This document shows, in pieces, positions 9,249 through 16,119 of a DNA stretch of 29,418 bases. Source of the DNA: a virus; the IMG/VR virus record IMGVR_UViG_3300001683_000075, positions 1 to 29,418 of that record; one strand, given 5' to 3'. Each line of letters opens with the position of its first letter. The stretch's first letter is position 1. Made by a program: the position numbers and the translations under genes. The notes under the pieces were generated by a model. It made no database searches. It saw nothing but the letters and a program-made list of their open reading frames with translations, and had not been told where the DNA came from.

Positions 9249-10228
9249 GTATTATTTTTTTCTATGTTACCACTCACTCTTTCAATAACTCGGGGGATTA
9301 TCTTGCCCGCCCTTATTACCTTTACTCGACACCCTATTTCAAGATTCAAACTTTTGATGTATGCTATGTTGTTCAAGGTTGCCCTTGAAATTACAGCGTC
9401 ATCAATTTTTATAGGGTCTAGTATTGCTACTGGAGTAACTTTTCCACTTTTACCTGTCTGCCATATCACATCTAATAATGTAGTTTCAATGCCTTCTTCC
9501 CTAGTTTTTAGAGCATAGGCTCCTCTAGGGTGGTGAGATGTGTAGCCTAACATATCATATTCTAGGTTACTATCTACACGGATTACTTTACCATCATTTG
9601 GAAATTCATTCCAATTGTTGCTTTCATCACTTGTTACTACATTAAATCCTTCATATATTAGACTACTCATATCAGTTTTATAGTAAGAACTTATTTGTGG
9701 TTCTACACTATAAGCAATAAAAGTAAGATTTCTATTTCTAAACTCATTAACATCCTTTAGATTCAATGCTCCAGCCGCGTAATTCCGTGCATTAGGAATT
9801 TCCTTAGGGGCTACTATCTCACCTGTAATTTGCATTATACCCCAGTCTTTAAATTCTAAACCAGAATGAAACTGTTTTGGTATAAGGTCAGAAAACATAA
9901 ATTTGTCAGTTACGTCTACCCCTGCGATACCATCGCCTCTAGTTATTACTTTGAAAAGTTTTCCCTTTTTATACTGTATAGCGATTGCCGCCCCATCTAA
10001 TTTAGGGGTTTCAATTACTGTACTTTTATATGTGGGTGGAGTGTCTTCCCCTTCGAATACTTTTTGTAACGAGTATAGAGGAAACAGGTGTCGTTGTTTA
10101 GCATCTGGGTTATATCCCACACGCTCATAGCCCTCTTTCTCTGCGAGGGTATCGAATTCTTCATCAGACAAAAAAGGCGAACCTTCGAAGTACGCCTTTG
10201 ATGCCTTATCTAATAAGTCTTTAGTCAT
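9245..10228 (-). CDS. ligA: NAD-dependent DNA ligase, adenylation and OB-fold subunit
   Basis: 327 residues. The nucleotidyltransferase motif KLDG is at 76-79 (K76 carries AMP), followed by RGDG (97-100), TGEIV (E137) and HHPRGAYALK. An OB-fold then starts near VIWQTGKSGKVTPVAIL. The N-terminal Ia domain, which binds NAD, is very short. The zinc finger, HhH and BRCT domains are absent and are encoded by the next gene. It seals nicks in replicating DNA using NAD+. It is the last gene of an operon containing three small upstream genes, overlapping the nearest by 8 bases. Confidence 0.9.
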   Translation of the reverse strand: MTKDLLDKASKAYFEGSPFLSDEEFDTLAEKEGYERVGYNPDAKQRHLFPLYSLQKVFEGEDTPPTYKSTVIETPKLDGAAIAIQYKKGKLFKVITRGDGIAGVDVTDKFMFSDLIPKQFHSGLEFKDWGIMQITGEIVAPKEIPNARNYAAGALNLKDVNEFRNRNLTFIAYSVEPQISSYYKTDMSSLIYEGFNVVTSDESNNWNEFPNDGKVIRVDSNLEYDMLGYTSHHPRGAYALKTREEGIETTLLDVIWQTGKSGKVTPVAILDPIKIDDAVISRATLNNIAYIKSLNLEIGCRVKVIRAGKIIPRVIERVSGNIEKNNT

Positions 10229-10514
10229 ATAAATCTCTTAATAAGTGTTTAAAGTGTTCTTGTATAATGCTTTTGCTTTCTGATAAGGATAGTAGTTCTA
10301 CTAAACCTTCGAATAAGTTGGATAGACTGTTAAGTTCAAATGGTATGCACACTCCCTCTTTCGTGGGTTGGTACTCCCCCTCAAAGTCTAAATAGTATTT
10401 TCGTATATGAACATACTCAACATCTCTGAAAGTAGATACAACTAACCTATATTGTATTTCTTTATCTTCTTGTTCTAAAATTATCTTTTCGTAAACATCA
10501 TCAGTAATGCTCAT
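10221..10514 (-). CDS. Hypothetical acidic protein
   Basis: 97 residues, acidic, beta-rich first half (YRLVVSTFRDVEYVHIRKYYLDF) and a helical, Leu-rich second half. It overlaps the next gene up by 4 bases (ATGA) and the ligase gene by 8 bases, indicating coupled translation. No motif, signal or membrane segment is recognised. Confidence 0.65.
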   Translation of the reverse strand: MSITDDVYEKIILEQEDKEIQYRLVVSTFRDVEYVHIRKYYLDFEGEYQPTKEGVCIPFELNSLSNLFEGLVELLSLSESKSIIQEHFKHLLRDLYD

Positions 10515-10789
10515 GGTATTCTATTCCTTAAAATCGTTCCTAAAGGCTGTATACTTGTTACTGCTGTAATGTTTATTTGTCTAAAAGAGTCTGTATCCCA
10601 ACAAAATAGTAGGACACAACCCTCTTTCACCGTTATGTTTTTCTTTTGATTTTTCTCTTTTATGTAATCACAAGAATTAAATTCTAGTGTACATACATTG
10701 TACTTGAGCTTTTTTGAAACTGGACTTCGATACGTAATAACTGCATCACCAGCCTCTTCCATTTTGTCCAAGAATAGGGATTTCATCAT
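10511..10789 (-). CDS. Hypothetical protein
   Basis: 92 residues. The stated start is the first of two adjacent ATGs; a third at 10762 is possible and no start has a strong ribosome site. The frame overlaps the upstream gene by 44 bases at the stated start, or 17 at the internal one. Beta-rich with several Cys. No family recognised. Confidence 0.5.
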   Translation of the reverse strand: MMKSLFLDKMEEAGDAVITYRSPVSKKLKYNVCTLEFNSCDYIKEKNQKKNITVKEGCVLLFCWDTDSFRQINITAVTSIQPLGTILRNRIP

Positions 10790-11396
10790 TTATCTTTACT
10801 CCTAACTGTTGTAAATGTCGTAAACTACCTAACTCATACCACGATACATAAGCGTGTCGATAATATTCACCTAAAACCCATATGCCGTAGCAAGGGTAAT
10901 GAAGGCTATCTCTATCTTCTCTTACGCTAATTCTCGCAGTATGGTTATATTCGGTAGACCATACTAGTTCACCTAGTTCGTAGTCCTCTCGGAGGACTTC
11001 GTCGGGGAGTAACTGTGGGCGAAAGTAACTATGGTTAGTAGTACGAACGGGGACGTTGTTCCTTACCATAATTCCTTTTATAAAGGCTGAAGAACGAAAT
11101 AAGGACTCTGCAATCTTATAAAGAGGCTCACCATCTAAATATCTCTCAATGGAAGTAATAGTTTCCCGCTCGGTGGCAGGTTGACCATAATTTTTAGCTC
11201 TTAATCTTTTTGTTGTCTCTTCTCGTTCTTTGAACCCTGTGATAATACTACCAAGACGAGTAGTGTTATAAGAAATTCTTAAAATACTACACGCTTCTTT
11301 CTTAGTAATTGGTTTATCACTTTCTAATAGGTTGATTACTTGACGAATGTTACTAGGGTTTAGTTTTTCACTATCCTTTACTTTAACTCTTGCCAT
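10746..11396 (-). CDS. Putative DNA-binding protein with HTH-like segments
   Basis: 216 residues. The N-terminal half is basic and helical, with segments that read as helix-turn-helix, for example KKEACSILRISYNTTRLGSII (quoted here in part; residues about 32-52) and YKIAESLFRSSAFIKGIMV. The C-terminal half is aromatic-rich and beta-like, with HYPCYGIWVLGEYYRHAYVSW near residues 165-185. The start has GGGAG seven bases upstream. It begins right after a terminator, so it may depend on readthrough. Its function may be transcriptional regulation, but this is inferred from the HTH-like pattern only. Confidence 0.6.
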   Translation of the reverse strand: MARVKVKDSEKLNPSNIRQVINLLESDKPITKKEACSILRISYNTTRLGSIITGFKEREETTKRLRAKNYGQPATERETITSIERYLDGEPLYKIAESLFRSSAFIKGIMVRNNVPVRTTNHSYFRPQLLPDEVLREDYELGELVWSTEYNHTARISVREDRDSLHYPCYGIWVLGEYYRHAYVSWYELGSLRHLQQLGVKINDEIPILGQNGRGW

Positions 11397-11413
11397 TGTA
11401 ATCTCCCATTAGA

Positions 11414-11444
11414 AAATAATAAAAATAGGGGGTTGAGTACCCCC
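11414..11444 (-). terminator. Rho-independent terminator
   Basis: Minus-strand stem GGGGG / CCCCC with a 7-base loop followed by TATTTTTATTATTTT. It lies directly after the stop of the 121-residue Myb-like gene. Confidence 0.8.
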
Positions 11445-11450
11445 AAACTT

Positions 11451-11816
11451 TTAAAGTTCTTCTTGAACTTGCTGTATCTTACTGATTACATCAGCTAAAT
11501 ACATAGCAGCCTTACCAGACATCTTGTCTATAATATCAGCATCTACTTCTTGCCCTGCACTAGTAATTTCAGCAGTTAACTTAGCGTGAGCAGCTACTTT
11601 AGATACACGCTTACTTGCCGTACCATCAGTTGAAGCTTTACTAGTAGCCTTCTTAATATATACTCCTGCCTTAGTAAGAATCATGCGAACACCATTTGGG
11701 GACTCTTCCACCTCATCTGCTATTTCTTTTACTATTTCCATTGAAGTTTCAGGAGTTGGGTCTGCACCCTCATACATTGAAACTACACTTGCTTTTTTCT
11801 CATCTGTCCATGCCAT
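11451..11816 (-). CDS. Small Myb/HTH-like DNA-binding protein (paralogue family member)
   Basis: 121 residues. The first 55 form one unit of the repeat seen in the D5-like protein and in the two genes at 28.4-29.0 kb: WTDEKKASVVSMYEG, then an Ala-containing helix, then NGVRMILTKAGVYIKK. The remainder is Ala/Lys-rich and helical. AAGGA precedes the start. The gene is followed by a strong terminator, so its product may be made in excess. The likely role is binding phage DNA or modulating transcription; this is by analogy with the repeat and not shown directly. Confidence 0.65.
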   Translation of the reverse strand: MAWTDEKKASVVSMYEGADPTPETSMEIVKEIADEVEESPNGVRMILTKAGVYIKKATSKASTDGTASKRVSKVAAHAKLTAEITSAGQEVDADIIDKMSGKAAMYLADVISKIQQVQEEL

Positions 11817-11822
11817 TATTTT

Positions 11823-12038
11823 TTATTCCTTTATTTTAGATTGTTTTGGGTTTCTAGCTCGGTCAATTATGTCCTGTAGCTTTTGTTCTTCTTTCTCAGT
11901 TTCTTTACCAGCGACATACTCTAAGGTAGCAATTATCTGCTTTAATCCCTTAATATTTTCAGTTAAACTTTCTTGTTGTTCGTACAAGCGAGAGAGCTGA
12001 GCCCTTTGTTGTTGTACTTCGTCTGTGTATGAGGACAT
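11823..12038 (-). CDS. Small coiled-coil protein
   Basis: 71 residues, Gln/Glu/Lys-rich, almost all helical with a heptad-like spacing of Leu/Ile (QLSRLYEQQESLTENIKGL). It has a basic tail. AGGA lies about seven bases before the ATG, and its stop is 6 bases from the next gene. No family recognised. Confidence 0.6.
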   Translation of the reverse strand: MSSYTDEVQQQRAQLSRLYEQQESLTENIKGLKQIIATLEYVAGKETEKEEQKLQDIIDRARNPKQSKIKE

Positions 12039-12058
12039 TGAAATTCCTGTGATAAGTT

Positions 12059-12086
12059 AAAAAAGCCCCATATTGCGGGATGGGGC
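12059..12086 (-). terminator. Rho-independent terminator
   Basis: Stem GCCCCAT / ATGGGGC with an 8-base loop followed by TTTTTT on the minus strand. It closes the single-gene unit 12100-12390. Confidence 0.87.
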
Positions 12087-12099
12087 GAAACCGTACTTG

Positions 12100-12390
12100 T
12101 TATTTTAGATTAGTTAGTCCAGCAATTACTTGGGACATTTTGTCCTTAGCGAAGTTGCGATAACAAGTTCCAAAACCATTATCACGTAACCACTTCGTTC
12201 TAGTTGTAAAAGCCTTATCAACTCCCTTTTGTAACTCTACCAAACCTGCTTCAAGTTTTACCTTTTCAACTTTATCCAGTTCCGTAATGTCTAACGTTAA
12301 GTAGTTATTACTGGGTGGTGATAGTATAATTGCTTCTCTATCTGTTATATGTTCTGGTGTTTTGCGATATTGGAATTGAATTGTATTCAT
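12100..12390 (-). CDS. Hypothetical protein in a single-gene operon
   Basis: 96 residues, beginning MNTIQFQYRKTPEHITDREA, then an acidic beta segment and a helical C-terminus with a single Cys (FGTCYRNFAKDK). It has its own consensus promoter (12432-12460) and terminator (12059-12086), the mark of a gene expressed independently and probably strongly. The promoter start near 12425 leaves about 35 bases of leader. Function not recognised. Confidence 0.72.
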   Translation of the reverse strand: MNTIQFQYRKTPEHITDREAIILSPPSNNYLTLDITELDKVEKVKLEAGLVELQKGVDKAFTTRTKWLRDNGFGTCYRNFAKDKMSQVIAGLTNLK

Positions 12391-12431
12391 CTTTTGCGTT
12401 CTTATGTTAAATTTTTCATTTTTATATACAT

Positions 12432-12460
12432 ATTATACTTAATTTTAAGTAAAAAGTCAA
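12432..12460 (-). promoter_or_regulatory. Sigma70-type promoter
   Basis: TTGACT (12460-12455), 17-bp spacer, TATAAT (12437-12432), A/T-rich flank upstream. It drives the 96-residue gene and possibly, by readthrough, the following genes. Confidence 0.83.
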
Positions 12461-12497
12461 GAAATATTTTTTATTTGTTCACTTGTAATAGTAAACA

Positions 12498-12692
12498 TTA
12501 ATTTAGTGTTGGTTTTTCTACTTCAAGAATATTATCCCTACTTTCTAATATATGTTCAGTAACCCTCTTAAATTCTTCTTCGGACAATGCAGCCTTATAA
12601 ATTGTAAGAGCCTGTGCCATCATTATTCCAGCACTTGTCAATGGTTCATGTTCCATTGATAATTTTTCAAATTTTCTATATAATTCTTCCAC
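12498..12692 (-). CDS. Small hypothetical protein, GTG start
   Basis: 64 residues from GTG 12692, with AAGGAG seven bases upstream. It is helical, with Met/Ala-rich centre (SAGIMMAQALTIYKAAL) and an acidic tail. It is the last gene of the operon starting at 14.2 kb. Unknown function. Confidence 0.6.
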   Translation of the reverse strand: MEELYRKFEKLSMEHEPLTSAGIMMAQALTIYKAALSEEEFKRVTEHILESRDNILEVEKPTLN

Positions 12693-12704
12693 TTATATCT
12701 CCTT

Positions 12705-13010
12705 TTAGTGTAGTGTTTGATTTACTTCATTTCTATACTGTTTGTATAGTTCTATCTCACCACTGTATGCTTCATCTTCCTCAAATTCGCCTATAGTTTG
12801 AAACTGGTACCAGTGTATTAGTTCATGACATATTGCAACTGATTGTTCTGCTACAGAAAGTTCTTCATTGATTTCTATATAAGCGTTCTCATAGCAGTAC
12901 CCATGTACGTCTAAAGGACAAATGTTAATCATAACACTTCCCTCTATCCCCAGTTTGTTGTAAACCCAAGCACCTATATCTAGAGCTGAATGATTGTTAC
13001 TAAACACCAT
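12705..13010 (-). CDS. Small zinc metallopeptidase-like protein (HELIH)
   Basis: 101 residues. Residues 62-66 are HELIH, a canonical HExxH zinc site, followed 11-14 residues later by the acidic cluster EEDEAY (77-82) that could supply a third ligand, as in minimal gluzincin or ImmA-type folds. The preceding segment AYIEINEELSVAEQSVAI is typical of the strand and helix before such a site. It is translated from TAATG overlap with the upstream gene. Peptidase activity is plausible, but the protein is short and the third ligand is uncertain. The substrate is unknown. Confidence 0.65.
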   Translation of the reverse strand: MVFSNNHSALDIGAWVYNKLGIEGSVMINICPLDVHGYCYENAYIEINEELSVAEQSVAICHELIHWYQFQTIGEFEEDEAYSGEIELYKQYRNEVNQTLH

Positions 13011-13270
13011 TAGTGGATTTTAGTATCTTCAGGTTCAATACCTAGAATTTCTCTGGCTTTCTTAGTTGTTTGTTCAAGTTCCCAGCCATTTTCTATTTCT
13101 AGTTGAGCTATTCTTTCCTCTTGGACAAGTACTACTGATTTTAATAGTAGTACTAGCTCTCCTAATTCTACAGTTGCTTCTGATTGAGTATTAACAGTTT
13201 TGTTTATACGTTCAGCTAGTTGACCGACTTCATCTATTAGACCTGCTACTATTGATTTTTTAATCCACAT
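13010..13270 (-). CDS. Hypothetical helical protein
   Basis: 86 residues, predicted coiled coil through the middle (Leu/Val/Glu heptads around ELVLLLKSVVLVQEERIAQL). The ATG has AGGAGG eight bases upstream and overlaps the MazG-like stop by 11 bases. Its own TAA overlaps the metallopeptidase start. Unknown function. Confidence 0.62.
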   Translation of the reverse strand: MWIKKSIVAGLIDEVGQLAERINKTVNTQSEATVELGELVLLLKSVVLVQEERIAQLEIENGWELEQTTKKAREILGIEPEDTKIH

Positions 13271-13901
13271 CTTTACTATCCTCCTTGAATGGTATTATTT
13301 TTGGGTCATCTCTCCACACAGCTTTTTCTTTCACCTCTGTACTATGTACTATATCTGGAAGACTGTCCCAGTACTCTTTAGCAGACATTTGTTTGTTTCT
13401 TCCAGTTTCTTTGTCCTTAACATAAATATTATCGTTAGTTGACTTGTTGCGTTTTGTGTCGTAATATGCCTTCGTGTGTTCGTATTCCTCATCTACTCCT
13501 TCTGCGACTTCATCAAACTGTCGTTGAGCAGATTTACCATCTAGAGGGCCTGGGTGTGGTGTATAGAAGTCATCAGACAGTAACTTTTCAGGCAGTCTAT
13601 TATGTTCTTTAACAAATGTTCCGTCTGCTCTAAGGTGTCCTTTTCGGTCTTTTATCTCGTTATAGGCTAACTCTGCACATTCAGTTAAATCTATGCCTTG
13701 TACTACACATACACCTCTAAGGGTAACATATATGTCGCCTATTGCGTCTACTATCTCAAGTAAATTATTAGTGTTTATTGCGTCAATTAGTTCAGTTGTT
13801 TCTTCTAAAGTTTTTATAGCCTGACTCATGGTCTTACCATTTGCTACTATACCTCTGTCTTCGAACCATTGGTCTATTTTATCATCTACTGTTATATGCA
13901 T
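13260..13901 (-). CDS. MazG-like nucleotide pyrophosphohydrolase with C-terminal extension
   Basis: 213 residues. The N-terminal 95 residues carry the MazG-type metal-binding pattern EExxE (E33, E34, E37) followed by ExxxxxxD (E49, D52, D56), within KTLEETTELIDAI and EIVDAIGDIYVTL. These enzymes hydrolyse (d)NTPs to monophosphates and pyrophosphate, and phage versions are thought to shape nucleotide pools. The C-terminal half (about 100-213) is charged, Tyr/Lys-rich and of unknown function; it could be a fused partner domain. AAGGAG precedes the start, coupled to the upstream membrane protein by TAATG. Confidence 0.8.
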   Translation of the reverse strand: MHITVDDKIDQWFEDRGIVANGKTMSQAIKTLEETTELIDAINTNNLLEIVDAIGDIYVTLRGVCVVQGIDLTECAELAYNEIKDRKGHLRADGTFVKEHNRLPEKLLSDDFYTPHPGPLDGKSAQRQFDEVAEGVDEEYEHTKAYYDTKRNKSTNDNIYVKDKETGRNKQMSAKEYWDSLPDIVHSTEVKEKAVWRDDPKIIPFKEDSKDVD

Positions 13902-14176
13902 TATATTATTGCTCCTTTCATTAGAAATTTAACTACCCCTGTGAGGTATATAAAGACTGCCATAGCATTAACAACTATTAATGCTCTATCATGCCATAAG
14001 ATACCAACAATCCCCCAACCAGCGACACCGATTAGCGAAATTATCATTTGTAGTAAAGGGTAAGTTCCCCCAGCACTGATTAATACCATACCACATAGTA
14101 TAAGTATGCTAGAGCCCCACTTGATGTACCAGCTAAGCTCTTTGATGGGAGTTACCTTTTTATAGGCTATTTTCAT
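13901..14176 (-). CDS. Small membrane protein (about three helices)
   Basis: 91 residues with hydrophobic segments at about 18-37, 42-61 and 65-86, separated by short loops (a WHDR loop near residue 61). There is a Lys-rich N-terminus and no cleavable signal. It is the first gene after the promoter at 14203-14231. Inner-membrane localisation is likely. Similar short multi-helix proteins occur in other marine phages; the function is unknown. Confidence 0.7.
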   Translation of the reverse strand: MKIAYKKVTPIKELSWYIKWGSSILILCGMVLISAGGTYPLLQMIISLIGVAGWGIVGILWHDRALIVVNAMAVFIYLTGVVKFLMKGAII

Positions 14177-14202
14177 CTTAAATTTCTGACTTTTAAATGA
14201 AT

Positions 14203-14231
14203 ATTATACTATAATTTAAGGTTGTTGTCAA
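14203..14231 (-). promoter_or_regulatory. Sigma70-type promoter
   Basis: TTGACA (14231-14226), 17-bp spacer, TATAAT (14208-14203). It drives the membrane protein, MazG-like and metallopeptidase-like operon. Confidence 0.85.
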
Positions 14232-14250
14232 GTACTATTTTTAAACAATG

Positions 14251-14526
14251 TTAGTTTTTGGGGTTTGAATGCAGGAATCCTCGTGTTAAACTTACAATAA
14301 AGTTTATACGAACTTTATCATGTAGTATAGGATATATAAGGGCTGGGATAGCTAGGGTAGCTAACGTAATCCAGACTAATCCAGATAGAATTTGGTTATG
14401 TAACATAGGATGATCTCCTTCTGTTTCATGTGCCAGTAACTGTATTGAGGGTTTGAATATTGTCCACCAAGTTACCAAAGCACCTGATATTGCAAATGTT
14501 GTATAATAATAAAACCATTCCATCAT
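14251..14526 (-). CDS. Small membrane protein (two or more helices)
   Basis: 91 residues starting at one of two adjacent ATGs (AAGGA upstream). Hydrophobic helices at about 5-25 and 47-68, with a His/Glu-rich loop (AHETEGDHPMLHNQ) between them and a basic C-terminus. It is a single gene under the promoter at 14570-14598. Function unknown. Confidence 0.65.
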   Translation of the reverse strand: MMEWFYYYTTFAISGALVTWWTIFKPSIQLLAHETEGDHPMLHNQILSGLVWITLATLAIPALIYPILHDKVRINFIVSLTRGFLHSNPKN

Positions 14527-14569
14527 GTTATTCCTTAAAAACCCCTAGAAGTTATATACCTCTTTTTAT

Positions 14570-14598
14570 ATTATAACAAAATTGACCAAAAAAGTCAA
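14570..14598 (-). promoter_or_regulatory. Sigma70-type promoter
   Basis: TTGACT (14598-14593), 17-bp spacer, TATAAT (14575-14570). It sits immediately downstream of the Hsp20 terminator. Confidence 0.8.
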
Positions 14599-14621
14599 GG
14601 AATAATTTTCTTATCTGTACT

Positions 14622-14644
14622 AAAAAGCCCTCTGTAGAGGGCTT
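14622..14644 (-). terminator. Rho-independent terminator after Hsp20
   Basis: Stem GCCCTC / GAGGGC with a tetraloop-sized loop and a TTTTTA tail on the minus strand; the stop codon of the Hsp20 gene is 8 bases upstream of the stem. Confidence 0.85.
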
Positions 14645-14651
14645 AGTCTGA

Positions 14652-15062
14652 CTATAATGAAATTCGTCTAGGCTTTAGTTCCTCTGGAATATCTAGTTCT
14701 AAGTCTACGCTCAGAACACCATTCTTTAAATCAGCGAGAGATACATTCATATGCTCTGCTAACTTGAACTCTCTTGTGAAAGCTCTATTACCAATTCCCT
14801 TATATACGAACTCGGTCTTTGTCATACTATTAGGTTTTGTACCTTTGATAGTTAGTTTACCGTTGTGTTGTTCGATAGTAAGTTGGTCTTTTGACCACCC
14901 AGCCAAAGCTATCTCGATGGTATATTTCTCATCAGAGTGTTTTGCTATGTTATATGGGGGGTATTTAAGATTGCCTGAAACTCTATCTGCGTGTGAGAAG
15001 AAGTCGTCGAATCCTATCATCATGTCCCTGAAAGGGAAGTCGTGTACTAATTGTGTTACCAT
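14652..15062 (-). CDS. Small heat shock protein, Hsp20/alpha-crystallin family
   Basis: 136 residues. A short N-terminal arm (PFRDMMIGFDDFF) is followed by an alpha-crystallin domain beginning at YPPYNIAKHSDEKYTIEIAL and including AGWSKDQLTIEQ and the strand KLTIKGTK, then FTREFKLAEHMN and a conserved-type VLSVDLEL strand. It should form oligomers that hold unfolding proteins for refolding. Hsp20 genes are common in cyanophages and other aquatic phages and are thought to aid particle assembly or host proteostasis. AAGGAG lies seven bases before the ATG and is predicted to be in a hairpin (see 15071-15087). It is a single gene with its own promoter and terminator. Confidence 0.92.
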   Translation of the reverse strand: MVTQLVHDFPFRDMMIGFDDFFSHADRVSGNLKYPPYNIAKHSDEKYTIEIALAGWSKDQLTIEQHNGKLTIKGTKPNSMTKTEFVYKGIGNRAFTREFKLAEHMNVSLADLKNGVLSVDLELDIPEELKPRRISL

Positions 15063-15070
15063 TATATTTC

Positions 15071-15087
15071 TCCTTATAAAGTAAGAA
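15071..15087 (-). promoter_or_regulatory. Candidate hairpin masking the Hsp20 ribosome site
   Basis: On the minus strand UUCUUA pairs with UAAGGA around a 5-base loop, covering the AAGGA of the Hsp20 ribosome site and including one U-G pair. Weak SD-covering hairpins of this kind act as RNA thermometers in other Hsp20 genes. Functional evidence is absent. Confidence 0.35.
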
Positions 15088-15179
15088 TTGTGTGCTTGAA
15101 GTCAAGCCACACGGGTTAAAAGGGGCTATTGCCCGTCTAATAGTTGGTAACCCCGAAGGCATTACTACTATTTATATAT

Positions 15180-15208
15180 ATTATATCAAACTTCACCAAA
15201 AAAGTCAA
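15180..15208 (-). promoter_or_regulatory. Sigma70-type promoter for Hsp20
   Basis: TTGACT (15208-15203), 17-bp spacer, TATAAT (15185-15180). The leader to the Hsp20 start is about 110 nt, longer than for most genes here, and includes a GGGC/GCCC hairpin. Confidence 0.83.
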
Positions 15209-15211
15209 GTA

Positions 15212-15361
15212 CTATTTTTGGGGGGTGTCTGTAAAATCTATAAGACCCTTCATTTCTAGAAAATCAACTGTATCTCTAATACCATGTTGACGACCTAGAT
15301 AATAAGAACCTCCTGTTGCTATAATTAAGAAGCCGTATACTAATATTTCAATATCAGACAT
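15212..15361 (-). CDS. Small membrane-anchored protein (49 aa)
   Basis: A 50-codon frame starting MSDIEILVYG with a hydrophobic helix at about 5-22, then a basic stretch (GRQHGIRD) and an acidic tail. Its start lies within the end of the upstream 44-codon gene (8-base overlap), and its stop abuts the next promoter. Weak ribosome site, consistent with coupling. Function unknown. Confidence 0.55.
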   Translation of the reverse strand: MSDIEILVYGFLIIATGGSYYLGRQHGIRDTVDFLEMKGLIDFTDTPQK

Positions 15362-15488
15362 TTTGACATCTCTTACTATTAGGATGCCTCTTACAACGGA
15401 AAGTTCCGTGACTCATAATCTTTTTAGATAATACATTTTTATTGTTGTCTCTTTTCCGTATAACATACGGTATCATTGTCTTGCTCAT
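15354..15488 (-). CDS. Small basic protein (44 aa)
   Basis: A 45-codon frame preceded by AGGAGAGG, one of the strongest ribosome sites here. The protein is strongly basic (Arg/Lys about one third) with a Cys-His-Cys segment, GTFRCKRHPNSKRCQ. That spacing could bind a metal ion or nucleic acid. It lies after the terminator at 15516-15553, so it depends on readthrough or an unseen promoter. Unknown function. Confidence 0.55.
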   Translation of the reverse strand: MSKTMIPYVIRKRDNNKNVLSKKIMSHGTFRCKRHPNSKRCQNV

Positions 15489-15515
15489 ATCCCTCTCCTT
15501 TAAATTTAATAATTA

Positions 15516-15553
15516 AAATAAAAGCCCTTCATTTAGTTAGGGGACCGAAGGGC
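15516..15553 (-). terminator. Rho-independent terminator
   Basis: Stem GCCCTTC / GAAGGGC with a 16-base loop and a TTTTATTTT tail on the minus strand. It closes the thioredoxin operon. Confidence 0.75.
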
Positions 15554-15711
15554 AAGTCCCGCAGGATTGTTGTACTATCACAATTTTAAGGGCTGGGAGG
15601 AGTATAACGCCCACCTTATAAAGAATCCCTAAGACTTTTAGGTATATAAGGCATCTTGAATCCCTTGATAGTTAGGGTAGGTAGTCGACCTACTTTTTCT
15701 TTTCACAACAA
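15554..15711 (-). other. Non-coding stretch with possible leader-like RNA
   Basis: No convincing gene. A 12-codon frame MPYIPKSLRDSL (15648 downwards) and a GTG frame of 22 codons are present but cannot be distinguished from chance. A short inverted repeat GTAGGT / ACCTAC is present. I see no other signal. Confidence 0.3.
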
Positions 15712-15834
15712 CTATTTTCCCTGACCATTGTATTTTTTGAAACTTCTTCGTTTGGACTTATTCATAGTGGAAGTTTTTATCCACCTCCTGCCAATGCTCG
15801 TTTTCTTTCTTACTCCGAATTTCCTATTCTTCAT
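15712..15834 (-). CDS. Small, extremely basic protein (40 aa)
   Basis: A 41-codon frame with AGGA five bases before the ATG. About 16 of 40 residues are Lys/Arg and acidic residues are absent. The C-terminus is KRRSFKKYNGQGK. Such composition is usual for nucleic-acid-binding peptides, including ribosomal-protein-like ones, but no family is recognised. The preceding 100 bases also read as a basic open frame without a start codon. Confidence 0.45.
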   Translation of the reverse strand: MKNRKFGVRKKTSIGRRWIKTSTMNKSKRRSFKKYNGQGK

Positions 15835-15912
15835 ACTTTCCTAAAACCTAAACTTTCTCGAACTTGAAATACTGCCCTAGCATTAGGGAATCTACGCTTA
15901 GCGTGTTCCTTA

Positions 15913-16119
15913 CTAGGGGCTCGCAGGTTCTCGAAGTGGAGGTTCTGTTTGTATATTATAAAGTTGTGATACATTTTGTAATTTTAGTTGTTGAAAAAGG
16001 TTGGAGGATAACTCTGGTTTACCAAAGTATTCCACACAGTTATAAGTAATTCTTAAGGTCGGGTAAATCGGACACCCATTATCAGCTTTTTCACAATGAC
16101 TACATAAGTCAGTCATCAT
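15913..16119 (-). CDS. Small Cys-rich protein, possible zinc binding
   Basis: 68 residues from ATG 16119 (AAGGTG seven bases upstream; a GTG at 16128 and an ATG at 16116 are alternatives). Near the N-terminus it shows DLCSHCEKADNGCPIYP and then YNCVEYF, giving four Cys in a CxxC...C...C arrangement suitable for a structural zinc. It overlaps the secreted protein gene by 11 bases. No family recognised. Confidence 0.6.
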   Translation of the reverse strand: MMTDLCSHCEKADNGCPIYPTLRITYNCVEYFGKPELSSNLFQQLKLQNVSQLYNIQTEPPLREPASP

